DNA from: Agarophyton chilense
Lineage: Eukaryota > Rhodophyta > Florideophyceae > Gracilariales > Gracilariaceae
Direction of reading: 5' to 3'
Length of the DNA: 64,000 bases
Assembly (NCBI GenBank): GCA_030374765.1
Contig: JARGXX010000079.1
Coordinates: 744,001-808,000, forward strand
This document shows, piece after piece, positions 18,398 to 28,838 of the stretch. The notes under the pieces are model-generated. The model had not been told where the DNA came from, searched no databases, and was given only the letters and a program-made list of their open reading frames with translations. Made by a program: the position numbers and the translations under genes. The first letter of the stretch is position 1. Each line of letters starts with the position of its first letter.

Positions 18398-21300
18398 CTA
18401 TCCCACTTGGGCTTTCACCACCGATGTCGGGATTCCCGTCCGCGTCCTGCGGTGATATGAAACCACTTTAGAACGTGGGAGGTGCTGCATTGGCTCAATG
18501 CCATCCCATTCGGGACCCAACCCGTGCCAACGGACGCGATACTGTATGTAACCATCCCGATGGTAAGAATGCTCCACGACGTGGTCGATAACGAACTGGT
18601 CGTAGAATTTCCGGCCCTGCCGTGCCTGTGTCACAGTGCCATACTGGCAGCTTTCCGCCATCGCATGTGGGCTACTGTGTCTGTCCCCGCAGGGGTCCAC
18701 GGCTTGGTACGGCCTTTCCCTGACCTGGGTACGGATACGAACCGGTTTCTGGGAGGCTTTGACCGCTTGGCGTGGTACTTCCGCCATGGCGTCGTGACGA
18801 GAATCGTCATATCGACGGCTTCGGCTGACGGCCTTCCCATAGGGCAATTGTCCCAGTTTTCGGGTCGGGGAGCTTACCAAGACTTCTCGTGCAGAAACCA
18901 CCCTTCGGTGGAACGCGGACTAATCCCAAAGCTGGGTTTCTGGATCGTGCTCCGCGAGTTTCCTTAGTGGAATCCGTCGCGACGGTGATGAACTTGACGC
19001 AGGAGGCGGTTTTGCCACGGGGCGTCGTCTCTTGACGGTTGAATCGCCTCGAGCGCCTATTGGTGCATCTCCCCTGTCGGGTGCCACTTGGTCACGTGAC
19101 GGGACCAGCTGATGGCTGGGAGCGCTCCGCGCCGTGCTGCGTTCCGCCTCCTCACGTGAGGGCGTGTGCAACGGCGTTGCCGGTGTGTCGGCTAGCTTCG
19201 GCGACAAAGTACCACGTCGGGCGTGCATCTCCGGCTCAACCGTGTCTCCATCACGAACGTGCTGTGACGTTTCCTGCGAATTGTCCCTCTGGGAAGCAAG
19301 GTCGTCACAAACTATCCCTCTGGAGGGTCCAACTTCACTTGGCGACGAGGTGCTTCCGTCATCGACGTGTCCGTTCTCCGGAGTGACCGGTGCGACTTCG
19401 ACAATACTGTCGGGGACAACCGAGACAATCGGAGTGTATCCGCGACTGCGCGAGCGTCCTGAACCAGTGTCAAGCGTTCTGGGTGTGTTTCTCCCCTCCT
19501 GTACGGTTTGCTTGCCCGGCCTAGCCGGTGTGTCCTGCCGTGCAGTTGGTGTCCACACTTCCGGTGTAGTCGGCTCAGAGGATCCCGAGAGGGCCTGCTC
19601 TGTAGTATCCAGCGTAGCTAGTGTCGACGAACCGTGACCCACGGGCTCCGGATCAACGCTCGACGGCCCAGCCCGTTCAGTGTCGCAAGCGCGAAAATAA
19701 TCCTTCGACAAGATCGCTTCGGCGAGAGATTTTCCACTTTGTGGCAAGACAACAGATGTTGAATCCCATTGGTGGGCACCATCCGAAACAAAAGCGGTAG
19801 ACCTTCCCCAAAAGGGCAAAAGATCCAGAGTGGATGTTATGACTAGCGTAGTACCATCATAATCCGGAATGTCCGGCTCCCCTCTGTCATCTTCGACGTG
19901 TAAAGCATCCCGAATGACCCGTGCGTCCACGACGACAGTTTTGGTAACAACCGAGATATTCGGGTTTCTCTCGCACATTTGCGGTTGATCGACATCAGAT
20001 TCCAGTGTCCTGGGTTGGGTTTCCTCGCGAGGTACGGTGTGCTTGCCCGGTATAACCGGTATGTCCTTCCGTACTATACGAGTTGAGCCGTCGGACGAGA
20101 TCGGCTTAAGGGAGTCCGCGAGGGCATTCCTTTCAGTACCCAGCAATGCTGTCGAAAGAGAACCGTGATTCACGGGATACAAATGCAAAGAACCATGAAT
20201 GTCTTCCAACGGCGGTGCCGGTGATGTTTCGCGAGCGCGACTAACATTCAGCAACGACTTCCCTTCGGCGGGAGACTTTCCATTGCGTGGCGCTTTCTGC
20301 AAACCAGAGTCCCCGTGGGGAGTGCCATCGTGCACAGATACGGTAGAACTTCCTTGAGAGGACTCAGCATCAGTGGCACGGTGCAGATGAGTGCAGGGCA
20401 CGTCCGTCGACGAAGCTTTCCGTCCACCAATATCCCTTTCGATGTGTCCAGAGCTCCGTGTACCACCGTTATCATGACGCGACGAAGCGGTAACAGTCTC
20501 TCGACGAGAGTCAACATCCTCTTCCCCTTCCTTAGACGGAGCGGCATAGAGAGTGGTAGAAACGCCCAACTGGCGGGGATAGACACCGCGCAGTGGCGTG
20601 AGAGAAGAAAGGCCATTCAGGCCAGCGTCCGATTGAATCGGTATATCAGAAAGTCACACGTGTGGGTTGTAGAGCGGGAATCGCTTATTGGCGGGTAAAG
20701 CAACCATCTGGATGGGATAGATTAGCCCTACCGTAGAAACGGGAACTTCCGCAATATGCGAGGGATTCTGAGAACCTTCCTCGTTGCGAGGGGCTGAAGC
20801 ATCCAGAGTTCTGTTAAATGGCCCTCCTCTGCGCCTTGGGCGTATGCAGGCCATCGAACGTTGAACAGCGGAAGGCATTACTGAAAGCCACGAGTTCCAG
20901 CAACTCTCATGATCCGAACAATTCGGTAGCCCATCCATCAATGGCTGGGCTTTGAAATTCACCAACTCAGGTGGTATCTTTCCGACGTCAGTCGTGCAGA
21001 ACCGACGGTAGTCGATGACAACAATCCAAGAACCATTGGATAACTTAACCAGTACTGCTGGTGGCGACACACACGGCAGTGTGGATAAGTTCAGCGTAGA
21101 CTGGGGACCTCCGACGAGATTATCCCCCTCCTCAGAGTGACCCATTCCGGTTGAACCGGTACGATCCCCTTGAAGGGTAAAGATAGACATGGGGTGAGGA
21201 GCAACTCTTCCAATGACTTGGTTCCTAACCAGACACTGGTGTTTCTCTCCAGAGTTGGAAACACATACACAAAACGATTTGTCGGGCTCAATGTGAACCA

Positions 21301-22111
21301 TTCCATCCGCGAAAGCGAGTTGATGCCTGTTCGACAGTGATGGTATCGGTCGAACGATTCGAGTACCGTGCTGACGAGAACTGACACGCACCCAAGAGTG
21401 GGACTTTGGCGGAATGCAAATCGACTCGTCGACACGAAGCTTTGTAGACTCGCGAAAAGCGGCGGGGAATTCCTGTGCAGCAGGAAGAGGAACATCCTTC
21501 TTCGATGCACGCTTCGGCGGACGGCGGACGATGGGGACAGAGGATCCATCGTCCAATTCCACACGCTTTAAGCGGGGTACAATTGCTTCGACGAAACGGT
21601 CGCAAAAATCACAACCCAAGATGAGAGGGGCGGGGAGTGACCGACAGACAATAAAGTGCAGCTTCACGACGCAGGGTCCTAAGCGTACCACCAAATCGAT
21701 CACTCCAACCGTTTCTAACGGGTTATTACCAGCGTCAGCGGCGTCTAATGCTACGCCACGGCGGATTTGCGACTGCAAAGCAGGTGGTAGGATAGATTCC
21801 ACGACGAAGTTCGGTTCTGTACCTGTATCCAACACAGTGAGAAAACGCACCATGAACTTGGTAGTAAAGCCTAGGTCAGCGTAAACTTTAAAGTTTCGCT
21901 TTGCCATGACCATGACTCTATCCGGGATCCGGTTATTTCTAATCCGTATCCACGGTCGACGCAAAACACCGAGGTGCTTAGAGTCCGCGTCTGCGGTGTC
22001 CTTCCTTGTCAGGATTTTCACCGGGGAGCGAGGCATCGGCGCCTCGGGCGTCGTCAGCCTCAACTCTGAGGACGCCTCTCCCGAAGGGGAGACTCCCTCT
22101 ATTCTTTTCCC
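18398..22111 (-). pseudogene. Chromo-1 Pro-spacer-chromodomain polyprotein frame
   Basis: One reading frame (-1 relative to gag) runs from the slippery site at 22111 to 18398, about 1240 codons, with only two stops: TGA 20654-20656 and TAG 18920-18922. First comes a retropepsin with its catalytic motif in FLTVLDTGTEPNFV and the second-half motif LILGCDFCDRFVEAIVPRLK. A short RT-like relic (VLVKLSNGSW, VVIDYRRF) follows, and then the RT palm is missing. Next is a hydrophilic spacer of roughly 600 residues containing two diverged copies of a block of about 190 residues (compare IPVIPGKHTVPREE with TPARPGKQTVQEGR, and NISVVTKTVVVDARVI with TPIVSVVPDSIVEVAPV). Last is a chromodomain (FVIDHVVEHSYHRDGYIQYR, WHGLGPEWDGIEP). 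The chromodomain normally targets integrase, which is absent here. Confidence 0.65.
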
Positions 22112-24204
22112 TGTACAGGGTCCTGGTCGGGCGAAGGCCCGACTTCCTCGGCAACGAGTGCATGATTCCGTTGCACGGTAGCTACCGCAGGAGCGGGTTG
22201 AGATCCACCAGCGTGGTCTGGCGTATGTGCGGCGCGTGCCGGCTGAGCCGGTTTGTACCGAGAATTCGGAGTGTGAGCCAATGCGTTGGGGAAGTCCGTC
22301 TTCGCGCGGAGATATGACGTGAGTGGCACGGAGCCCTTCTCCTGCGGGGAGAGGGCTTCGTAATTATCCACCACTCGCGCCATATCGCGTAGCGATAAAA
22401 GGCATTGCGAGGAGGTGTGCCCGCGCTCGTAGCACAAGTGGCACACCAACGTCACTCCCGCGTTTCGCGGTACGGCATTCCGAGCGTCAGTGTATCTTCC
22501 GGGTTCCCGGTTTCCAACCCATCCAGGGCGCTGACTTCGTGTCATTCCGTTCGAGAACGGCATACAGGGGGCCGGAGTGCGGTGTTCACTAAGATAAAAG
22601 ACCTGCCCGTTCTCCGTGTCTCTTGCGGTTGAGTCAACCGAGCCATCCGTCGTAGACGGTAATTCCGTTGTCGGAATAGATAAACCATCGTGATGGATTA
22701 CATTCATATTGTCACAACCCTGTTTGGGGATGCCATCCGTCGCAAATGACGGTGAAGAAGAGTCTGACTCAAGCAGCAATGCTTTAGCGGCCTTCGACCG
22801 GGTTCCTGGATTGCGTGCACGTAGTGCATCTCCCTCTGCGCGGGCAAACTGTACGAGTTCAAGGTAGGTCACCTTCGGCTCTTGTTCCCTGTAACAGGCG
22901 ACAAGAGTCTTGATGGCTGGATCCAAGCCATCAATGAACATCGTACAGCGTTCTCCAGCGGGGTATACATTACCACAACGGTGTAAAGCCTTATTCAGGC
23001 GTACCGAGTAATCGGTCTCGAGCTCGCCGGAGTGTTGTCGAGTGTATCGCAAAGCGAGTATCGCCGCTTGTATCGCGGAGTTGGTTGCGTAGGAACGCAG
23101 GAGGTACTGCACGGCCTCGAGCCAGCAGTTCACACCTCCTTCGGAGGCTCGCGACGAGCCCCGAACCGACAAAAACTGATCTTCAGCGACACCCCGTAGA
23201 AAGTAGGGTAGGGCCGCGTAGGCTTGTCCTTCGTTCATTCCGAGTATATCGGCTTCCGCTACAAGGCGGTGTAGGAAATCCAAGACCAGAATGGGATCAT
23301 ACCCAGTAAACGACTGGTTACGAAGTGAAAGCTGCATCCGCTTGATGCAGTCTTTCACTTTACCCGTGTCACGCGGTGTCCAACCTAAAGAGGAATCTTC
23401 TAGCCGGTAATACCGGTAGGACAGGAGTGTCCGGTACAGAGGGTTGGTGGGCTTCAAGGGTTTGAGGCCCGGATGTCGCCGACCCTTGGGGCGCGACCGG
23501 ATGGTTCCGTAGGTGGCAGAGGACTGCTTTGAGCGGGAAGAGCGCCCATCCTGTGGGTCATCGCTCACCGACGAATCGGAACTCTCCGAGTCACTCGGTT
23601 TACCGTCCGACTCAGATGATGAGTCGGACGAGTGTCCGTGCTTACGGTTAGAATCCCGGTTCTTCCGGCTCTTCCGGTTCCGCGACTGGATCTCTCGATG
23701 AGAGACAACCGGTCTAGCCGCGTTCGCGGGCGAGGTTAACGTCCTCTCGACCGACTCAAGTCGGCTTCGGAGACGCTCGAAGCGATTCCCCATACCTTCT
23801 GCGAAGGAAGACGGAGCGCCAAAACACTCGAGTAGTGTATTGACGTCCGACCGCAATACGCGGATATCCTCGGCTAACTCACTTGGACGGGGGTTAGCGA
23901 GGCTTCCTCGAAAAGAGGTGAACTCCCTCGAGAGGGTATTTTGAGCAGCCCGCAGGGAGCGGAGCTGCTCTTCCAAGCGTACAATCCGCGCTTGGTCGAC
24001 CAACCGCGGAGGCGGAGAAACCACCGTTGCGACGGTCGTTAACCCGGAATCGGGCTGCGGGTCTTCAGTGCCGGTGATCGGTATCTTCCGGGAATCCGGT
24101 GTTGGAGCCAGGGCCTGTGGAACATCAGTGCCCCTGGCATCACCGCTTTGGCGGGAACGGCTGCGTGTTGCAGGAGGCTCCATGCTAGGCGGTTTCCTTG
24201 GCAT
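22099..24204 (-). CDS. Chromo-1 Gag polyprotein
   Basis: Intact Gag of about 701 residues. The frame is open from 24213 (GTG), and the first ATG is at 24204 (MPRKPPSMEPPATRSRS), chosen as start. Residues about 70-105 form a coiled coil (RIVRLEEQLRSLRAAQNTLS). A Ser/Asp/Arg-rich stretch (SDSSSESDGKPSDSESSDSS) follows, then a capsid-like helical region (WTPRDTGKVKDCIKRMQLSL, ILALRYTRQHSGELETDYSV, YLELVQFARAEGDALRAR). A single CCHC zinc knuckle, CHLCYERGHTSSQC, fits C-x2-C-x4-H-x4-C and should bind the genomic RNA. The frame stops at TAG 22099-22101, right after the slippery heptamer, so protease would be made as a Gag-Pro fusion by frameshifting. It is the best-preserved gene of the element. 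Confidence 0.75.
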   Translation of the reverse strand: MPRKPPSMEPPATRSRSRQSGDARGTDVPQALAPTPDSRKIPITGTEDPQPDSGLTTVATVVSPPPRLVDQARIVRLEEQLRSLRAAQNTLSREFTSFRGSLANPRPSELAEDIRVLRSDVNTLLECFGAPSSFAEGMGNRFERLRSRLESVERTLTSPANAARPVVSHREIQSRNRKSRKNRDSNRKHGHSSDSSSESDGKPSDSESSDSSVSDDPQDGRSSRSKQSSATYGTIRSRPKGRRHPGLKPLKPTNPLYRTLLSYRYYRLEDSSLGWTPRDTGKVKDCIKRMQLSLRNQSFTGYDPILVLDFLHRLVAEADILGMNEGQAYAALPYFLRGVAEDQFLSVRGSSRASEGGVNCWLEAVQYLLRSYATNSAIQAAILALRYTRQHSGELETDYSVRLNKALHRCGNVYPAGERCTMFIDGLDPAIKTLVACYREQEPKVTYLELVQFARAEGDALRARNPGTRSKAAKALLLESDSSSPSFATDGIPKQGCDNMNVIHHDGLSIPTTELPSTTDGSVDSTARDTENGQVFYLSEHRTPAPCMPFSNGMTRSQRPGWVGNREPGRYTDARNAVPRNAGVTLVCHLCYERGHTSSQCLLSLRDMARVVDNYEALSPQEKGSVPLTSYLRAKTDFPNALAHTPNSRYKPAQPARAAHTPDHAGGSQPAPAVATVQRNHALVAEEVGPSPDQDPVQGKE
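22105..22111 (-). promoter_or_regulatory. Predicted -1 ribosomal frameshift site (gag/pro)
   Basis: The minus strand reads G GGA AAA GAA TAG in the gag frame: a heptamer of the X-XXY-YYZ type one codon before the gag stop (22099-22101). Slipping back by one gives GGG AAA AGA ATA, exactly the phase in which the protease frame is open. Five nucleotides downstream, GAGG pairs with CCTC around an inner perfect 6-bp hairpin (TCTCCC, loop CTTC, GGGAGA), a plausible stimulatory structure. Confidence 0.65.
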
Positions 24205-24312
24205 TGGCCACACCGTCTCGACGGAAGAATAGAAAGAAAACCGGTGAGACCGGAGAAAACTCGTTAAACGGAAAACAACCTCAGAGAGGACACAAGCAGT
24301 CTTGACTTCTAA

Positions 24313-24324
24313 GTCGGGAGACCA
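24313..24324 (-). other. Primer-binding site of Chromo-1
   Basis: Minus-strand TGGTCTCCCGAC lies 3 nt inside the 5' LTR end. TGG pairs with the CCA end of a tRNA. The same 12-mer follows the LTR at 63073-63986, so two LTR families share a primer. The tRNA species was not identified. Confidence 0.6.
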
Positions 24325-24327
24325 ATT

Positions 24328-25187
24328 TGTAGGACAATGCCACCAAGGGGGAAAACCTACGAAGACGTCTGGATCTTCCTCTCACGAGGTAACCGGCGCG
24401 GTAGAGCCCTCCCAGGGATCGGCGCGGCCGGGTGTGAGCCGGAGCCGAACTGTCGCGACGGGCGCAGGGAGGCTGAAAGAAGCCGAGAATATCCGCCGAA
24501 GCGGTGCTTGCGTATCCTCTGAGGAGGCAAAACCCACGAGAGTGGCGAGCACGACAGGTGTCAGTGCGAGCCGCAAGAGCGGGAATTGCCCAATGAAGGG
24601 GAGGAAAAGGGAAGGAAAATGGGAACGGAGGCAAGAGGGCGAGGTTGACCACGAGTCGCAAGAGGGGACTCGGGAATAGCCGGAACTGCCGGGTGTAGCA
24701 AACCGTATACACGGGTGGAACCACGAAAGTGGGAATAGATACCCAACATACGAAGGCTGCTTGAACGTCCAAGGGGGTTGGGAAGCCGTGCACCACGGGA
24801 AATCCCTCCGTAAGGAGCTGTATATCCGCGCAGGCGGTTCGACCCAGAGCCAAGATCTGGAAGACCAAGATCATCCTTGTTGGGGAGACTTTACTGGACC
24901 GGCGGCCGCGAGGCCGGTGGCCTAAGTACTGTAGTCACCGTAGAATAGAATAAATAAAGTCTATCCTAAATAGCTAAATGTCCGCCTAACAAAGGGGCCA
25001 ATCTGGCGGCCATGTGTCGCGCGGGCGCTGCGGCCACGTGTATGGCACCCGGTCCCGCCGGTGCATCACCGACGTTCCGGCCATCGACGTGAAAACGGAT
25101 TACTCCTACTCAAAACGAGGTTGCACGCCGGAGGCTCCGGAAAAAACTTAAGTCCCCAACAACCTCCCTGGAGGACGTTGCTCTTCA
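24328..25187 (-). repeat. 5' LTR of Chromo-1
   Basis: 860 bp, bounded by TGAAGAGC and CCTACA on the minus strand, closely matching 16047-16910. It carries a 6-bp deletion near 24427 relative to the other two copies. Confidence 0.85.
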
Positions 25188-26031
25188 CCATCAGAGGTTT
25201 CGACGCCGATACCATGGCGTTCAAGACAGGCATGACGGCCTGGTTGTTCTCGTGGAGGAGCAGACGACGAGTCCGTCGACTTGAGACGAATGGCGCGAAC
25301 GAACGCGCCAGCAGGAGGCGGACGGCGCGGCGTTCCCAAAGCGTGATAGATTGTTGGCGGTCCATCCCCGTCCAGAAACCTTGCCCTTCCAACGAACCCG
25401 GCGCACCAGCGTCCATGTTGTAGCCCAACGTCGGAGGCGTCACTGTGCATGGCAATCTGGGCCGGCTCCCGACACAGCTCGCGCCCCTCTCCCCTTGTGA
25501 GTTACCGCCAGAACTGCAAGTCCCGCAAAGATTGTCGTGACAGGCGTACGCGAGACGTGCGGTAAGCGTGGAGGGAGGGGCGAGCCCGAATTTTCGGCCG
25601 GGGCTCCAGCCCGGCCCACTTCGTGCGGTATTCGCGTTCGTCCTCCGCTGCTGCTCGTAGAGCTCGCCTTCGCTGCGGACTTTGCCCTCGCTCCTCCCGC
25701 TCCTCTCTCTCTATCTTCACCATGTCGAAATACAGAGAGCGCGTGTAGAACCAAGCGAGAGGCAACGCCAGCGACAAAGAAACACACACACCGCAGAAGT
25801 GTCACAGCAGAGCCAGCGGAACAAGCCAACGATTCTTCTGCGCATGTAGCAGCACTCGACAAGACAGCGAGCGGATGCGCGCCACTTTCTTGTCCGAAAC
25901 AAACAACCGCATTGCGACAGTTTCCAGATGCATACCGTGGTGCTCTAGCTGTTGCGCACCATCCTAGCAGCCTTTCATCGGATGTCGATGCAATTCCAGG
26001 CGCCTGAAAAGGCGACTCAGCCGTTCCTTCG
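25188..26031 (-). pseudogene. DIRS-like RT thumb and RNase H (broken)
   Basis: After the solo LTR the minus-strand frame resumes with RLSRLFRRLELHRHPMKGCW and LEHHGMHLETVAMRLFV, then FCGVCVSLSLALPLAWFYTR, RVRLSRQSLRDLQFWR and the RNase H entry MHSDASDVG, followed in a shifted frame by GFWTGMDRQQSITLWERRAV. This order (HPxKGCW...LEHLG...LRDLxFWR...DASDxG) is characteristic of DIRS/Ngaro RT-RNase H. A roughly 50-residue charged insertion (REEREERGQSPQRRRAL) sits between two of these motifs. Confidence 0.6.
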
Positions 26032-26896
26032 TGAAGAGCAACGTCCTCCAGGGAGGTTTTTGGGGACTTAAGTTTTTTCCGGAGCCTCCGGCGTGCAACC
26101 TCGTTATGAGTAGGAGTAATCCGTTTTCACGGCGATGGCCGGAACGTCGGTGATGCACCGGCGGGACCGGGTGCCATACACGTGGCCGCAGCGCCCGCGC
26201 GACACGTGGCCGCCAGATTGGCCCCTTTGTTAGGCGGACATTTAGCTATTTAGGATAGACTTTATTTATTCTATTCTACGGTGACTACAGTACTTAGGCC
26301 GCCGGCCTCGCGGCCGCCGGTCCAGTAAAGTCTCCCCAACAAGGATGATCTTGGTCTTCCAGATCTTGGCTCTGGGTCGAACCGCCTGCGCGGATATACA
26401 GCTCCTTACGGAGGGATTTCCCGTGGTGCACGGCTTCCCAACCCCCTTGGACGTTCAAGCAGCCTTCGTATGTTGGGTATCTATTCCCACTTTCGTGGTT
26501 CCACCCGTGTATACGGTTTGCTACACCCGGCAGTTCCGGCTATTCCCGAGTCCCCTCTTGCGACTCGTGGTCAACCTCGCCCTCTTGCCTCCGTTCCCAT
26601 TTTCCTTCCATTTTCCTCCCCTTCATTGGGCAATTCCCGCTCTTGCGGCTCGCACTAACACCTGTCGTGTTCGCCACTCTCGTGGGTTCTGCCTCCTCAG
26701 AGGATACGCAAGCACCGCTTCGGCGGATATTCTCGGCTTCTTTCAGCCTCCCTGCGCCCGTCGCGACGGTTCGGCTCCGGCTTACACCCGGCATTGCGCG
26801 CCGATCCCTGGGAGGGCTCTACCGCGCCGGTTACCTCGTGAGAGGAAGATCCGGACGTCTTCGTAGGTTTTCCCCCCTTGGGGGCTTTGTCCTACA
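26032..26896 (+). repeat. Solo LTR of the Chromo-1 family with perfect target duplication
   Basis: An 865-bp inverted copy of the Chromo-1 LTRs, starting TGAAGAGC and ending TCCTACA. It is flanked on both sides by CTTCG (26027-26031 and 26897-26901), a perfect 5-bp target duplication. It interrupts the DIRS-like RT. Confidence 0.9.
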
Positions 26897-27638
26897 CTTC
26901 GCGCAGGCGCAGTCCGGGCGGCGACGGCGCCGGCAAGAAGTCGTCCAGGTACGGAAGGACGCGCCAGGAACACTTTTCCCTTATGAACCGCACTACCGGT
27001 CGCATAAACCTGGTGACCCAGAGTGCCAACGGCCCCCACCCGAAAGGCAGCGCTATGCATCTGTAGAATCGGCCTTCGTACTGGAACAGAAACATATCTC
27101 GCATTTCCGGGTGCAGACGGAGATGCCGGTAGCCACTCCGTATATCCCACAACATCAGGTAGTCGCGGGCCTCCACCTCCGTTGCCAATGAAGACAGAGT
27201 CTTCATCTTGACCCCTAGGTGCGGCCAGTGCTTGCTCTGACGATGGAGGTTGATTACAAACCTCTCCTTCTGATCTTCGCTATCTCCCTGCCACACCACG
27301 AAAGAAGACGAAACGATACGTCCGATCGACACTTCCCTCCGAGCAAATGCCTCCGTCACTTCCTCGTTTGCTCCATTTTTCTTTCCTAAAAGTAGATCGA
27401 CGCGGGAAAAGCACTGGTCTTCTTCTGTCTGGGGGATTGCAGGCAATCCTAAACCCTCCGTGAACAGCACGCTCGGCATGTCGCGGAAACCGTAGCGAAT
27501 TGCCCGGGTCAAGTATCCTAAGGCGCCAAGAACCGGCGACCAGGATTCTGCCCTCAATGCCATCTCTCTCCACAAAAAGCTTCCTCCCTCGTCCTTCGCC
27601 GCAGGTGGCGTCAACGCCACCATCGGGGAGCCAGTCAC
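26897..27638 (-). pseudogene. DIRS-like reverse transcriptase core (broken)
   Basis: Minus-strand translation has RFVINLHRQSKHWPHLGVKM, YLMLWDIRSGYRHLRLHP, FLFQYEGRFYRCIALPFGWG and the catalytic motif in WRVLPYLDDFL. The 'N-----N-----FKM' entry, single-Asp 'D--SGY-H--L-P' motif and YLDD identify a DIRS-type RT. The frame is open for about 248 codons but is cut by the solo LTR after the YLDD motif, so it cannot give a full protein. Confidence 0.75.
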
Positions 27639-27639
27639 T

Positions 27640-28330
27640 CTGACTGGTCACTGTCGACAGCGGCCTTACCGACTTCCTTCTTCTTCCGCTTATTGGCAGC
27701 TTCTAAACGATCCTTATTCATAGTCTTAGAAGCCTCGGTCTCAACCTTGGAAATCAAGGTGTCTCGCGCTGATTAATGAGCCTCGGAGAAAACGCCATTG
27801 TTACTTTTCTCCAATAAGAAAAAAATTTTCCTAGCCATGTCAATGTCGTACTCCGTAACGTCCTTGAAGTACTGTGCGCGCATCTTTCGCATTTAAAGCA
27901 CAGCCTTCATCGCTTTTTCGGCGAGGGTGAGGCGTCCAGAAAGATCTTATAGATTTCCGCCTTAAACCTTTGCCATTGTCAGCGCCGTAATAGACATGTC
28001 ATTCCATACAGCTGCGGCGTTGATATACTCCCTTTCCTTAGCAGATCGTTGGTCCCTACTCTTATGGGTCGCATAGAAGGCATCAACCGGCGGCTTGAAG
28101 AACGCCATGTGGGTCGCAGGGACATGCCGTCATCGATCGAAGATGCTTTCTTCACCCACCAACGACATGATGATGATCTCTCAAACAACACCCGCGTATT
28201 GCTTTTGATGCGGTTTGGCTGTCGCTCACGACGTCTGAACGGAGTCGGAGGTGGGCGGATCTTGAACCGGCGCTTGTCCGGCACCGGCAGCGCCGACTGG
28301 TGGCAGGGGTTGGTTGTCGCGCTCTATTTT
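27640..28330 (-). pseudogene. Decayed ORF1-like region upstream of the DIRS RT
   Basis: In the minus-strand phase, fragments such as DWWQPLPP, AFFKPPVDAFYATHKSRDQR, VWNDMSITALTMAKV and MARKIFFLLEKSNNGVFSEAH are separated by stop codons. They end in a Lys-rich stretch (NKRKKKEVGKAAVDSDQSE) just before the RT. The position matches the gag-like ORF1 of DIRS elements. No catalytic motif is expected here. Moderate to low certainty. Confidence 0.4.
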
Positions 28331-28838
28331 ACTCTGGAGTACTCGGGTTGTACACGGTAGAAGATGTGACCGCCTTGTCGTAGGAGAATTTCACTGTGAG
28401 CAGAGAAATAGACATACCGAGGAAGGAGGACGCGAGCGGCAGCGCCGCAGCATATTTGTATCCCACCGCCGCTGTCGAGACGGCCGGGACACTTCCAGAA
28501 AGTTACAGCTTCGGCCTACTCCCCGTGTGTCTTCACTCATATACACCAGTGTACATAAAACATACACGAAGCGGCGCGCGTTTCGCTCATGCGTTCCACA
28601 CGCCTCAGTAATTTTATTGGTTTTTATGTAGTCTGTTTCATACGTACTATACGCCGTGTATATTCGACATGAACAGTCTGATTGCTACCAGCAGTACAAG
28701 GGGTAGATACAGATCCTCCACTACAATGGATCATTGGAATTCCTGTTGATCACCATGAAATGAGCTCACATGTTATCAAAGCGGTGAATTCGTTGCAAGA
28801 AGATATACTGTGATGATACCTTTCGTTTCTGCTTATCC
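28331..28838. other. Intergenic between the transposon field and the gene island
   Basis: About 500 bp with no recognisable domain. It contains the region upstream of the coproporphyrinogen-oxidase-like gene; no clear TATA element or repeat was identified. Confidence 0.45.

Larger units (their letters stand above)
16047..25187 (-). mobile_element. Chromo-1: LTR retrotransposon lacking RT core and integrase
   Basis: A 9.1-kb minus-strand element with two LTRs: 5' LTR 24328-25187 (860 bp) and 3' LTR 16047-16910 (864 bp). Both start TGAAGAGCAACG and end with CCTACA. The primer-binding site follows the 5' LTR and a polypurine tract precedes the 3' LTR. Internal order: Gag, a -1 frameshift signal, protease, a short RT stub, a long Ser/Thr/Pro/Asp-rich spacer, and a chromodomain. 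No RT catalytic YxDD, RNase H or integrase was found, so it should depend on another element. The LTRs are very similar, suggesting modest age. The flanking pentamers differ (TTTTC and CCATC), so no target duplication is visible. Confidence 0.8.
25188..28330 (-). mobile_element. DIRS-like retrotransposon remnant
   Basis: The minus strand carries DIRS-type reverse transcriptase (27638-26897) and its continuation through RNase H (26031-25188), with a decayed upstream ORF1-like region (28330-27640). The parts are split by a solo LTR (26032-26896). The RNase H is cut off where the 5' LTR of Chromo-1 begins. No tyrosine recombinase, which DIRS elements carry downstream, is present; it would lie beyond the truncated end. 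Stops and frameshifts are present throughout. Confidence 0.65.

Noticed and set aside
24301..24324. A tRNA-Arg(UCU)-like anticodon arm (CTTGACTTCTAAGTC) next to the primer-binding site
   Set aside because: The stem does not pair as a standard 5-bp anticodon arm with a 7-nt loop, so a tRNA relic or half-tRNA primer is not supported.
25061..26158. Plus-strand frames such as the one at 25537-26007
   Set aside because: They oppose the DIRS-like RT and RNase H, which explains the conservation and composition.
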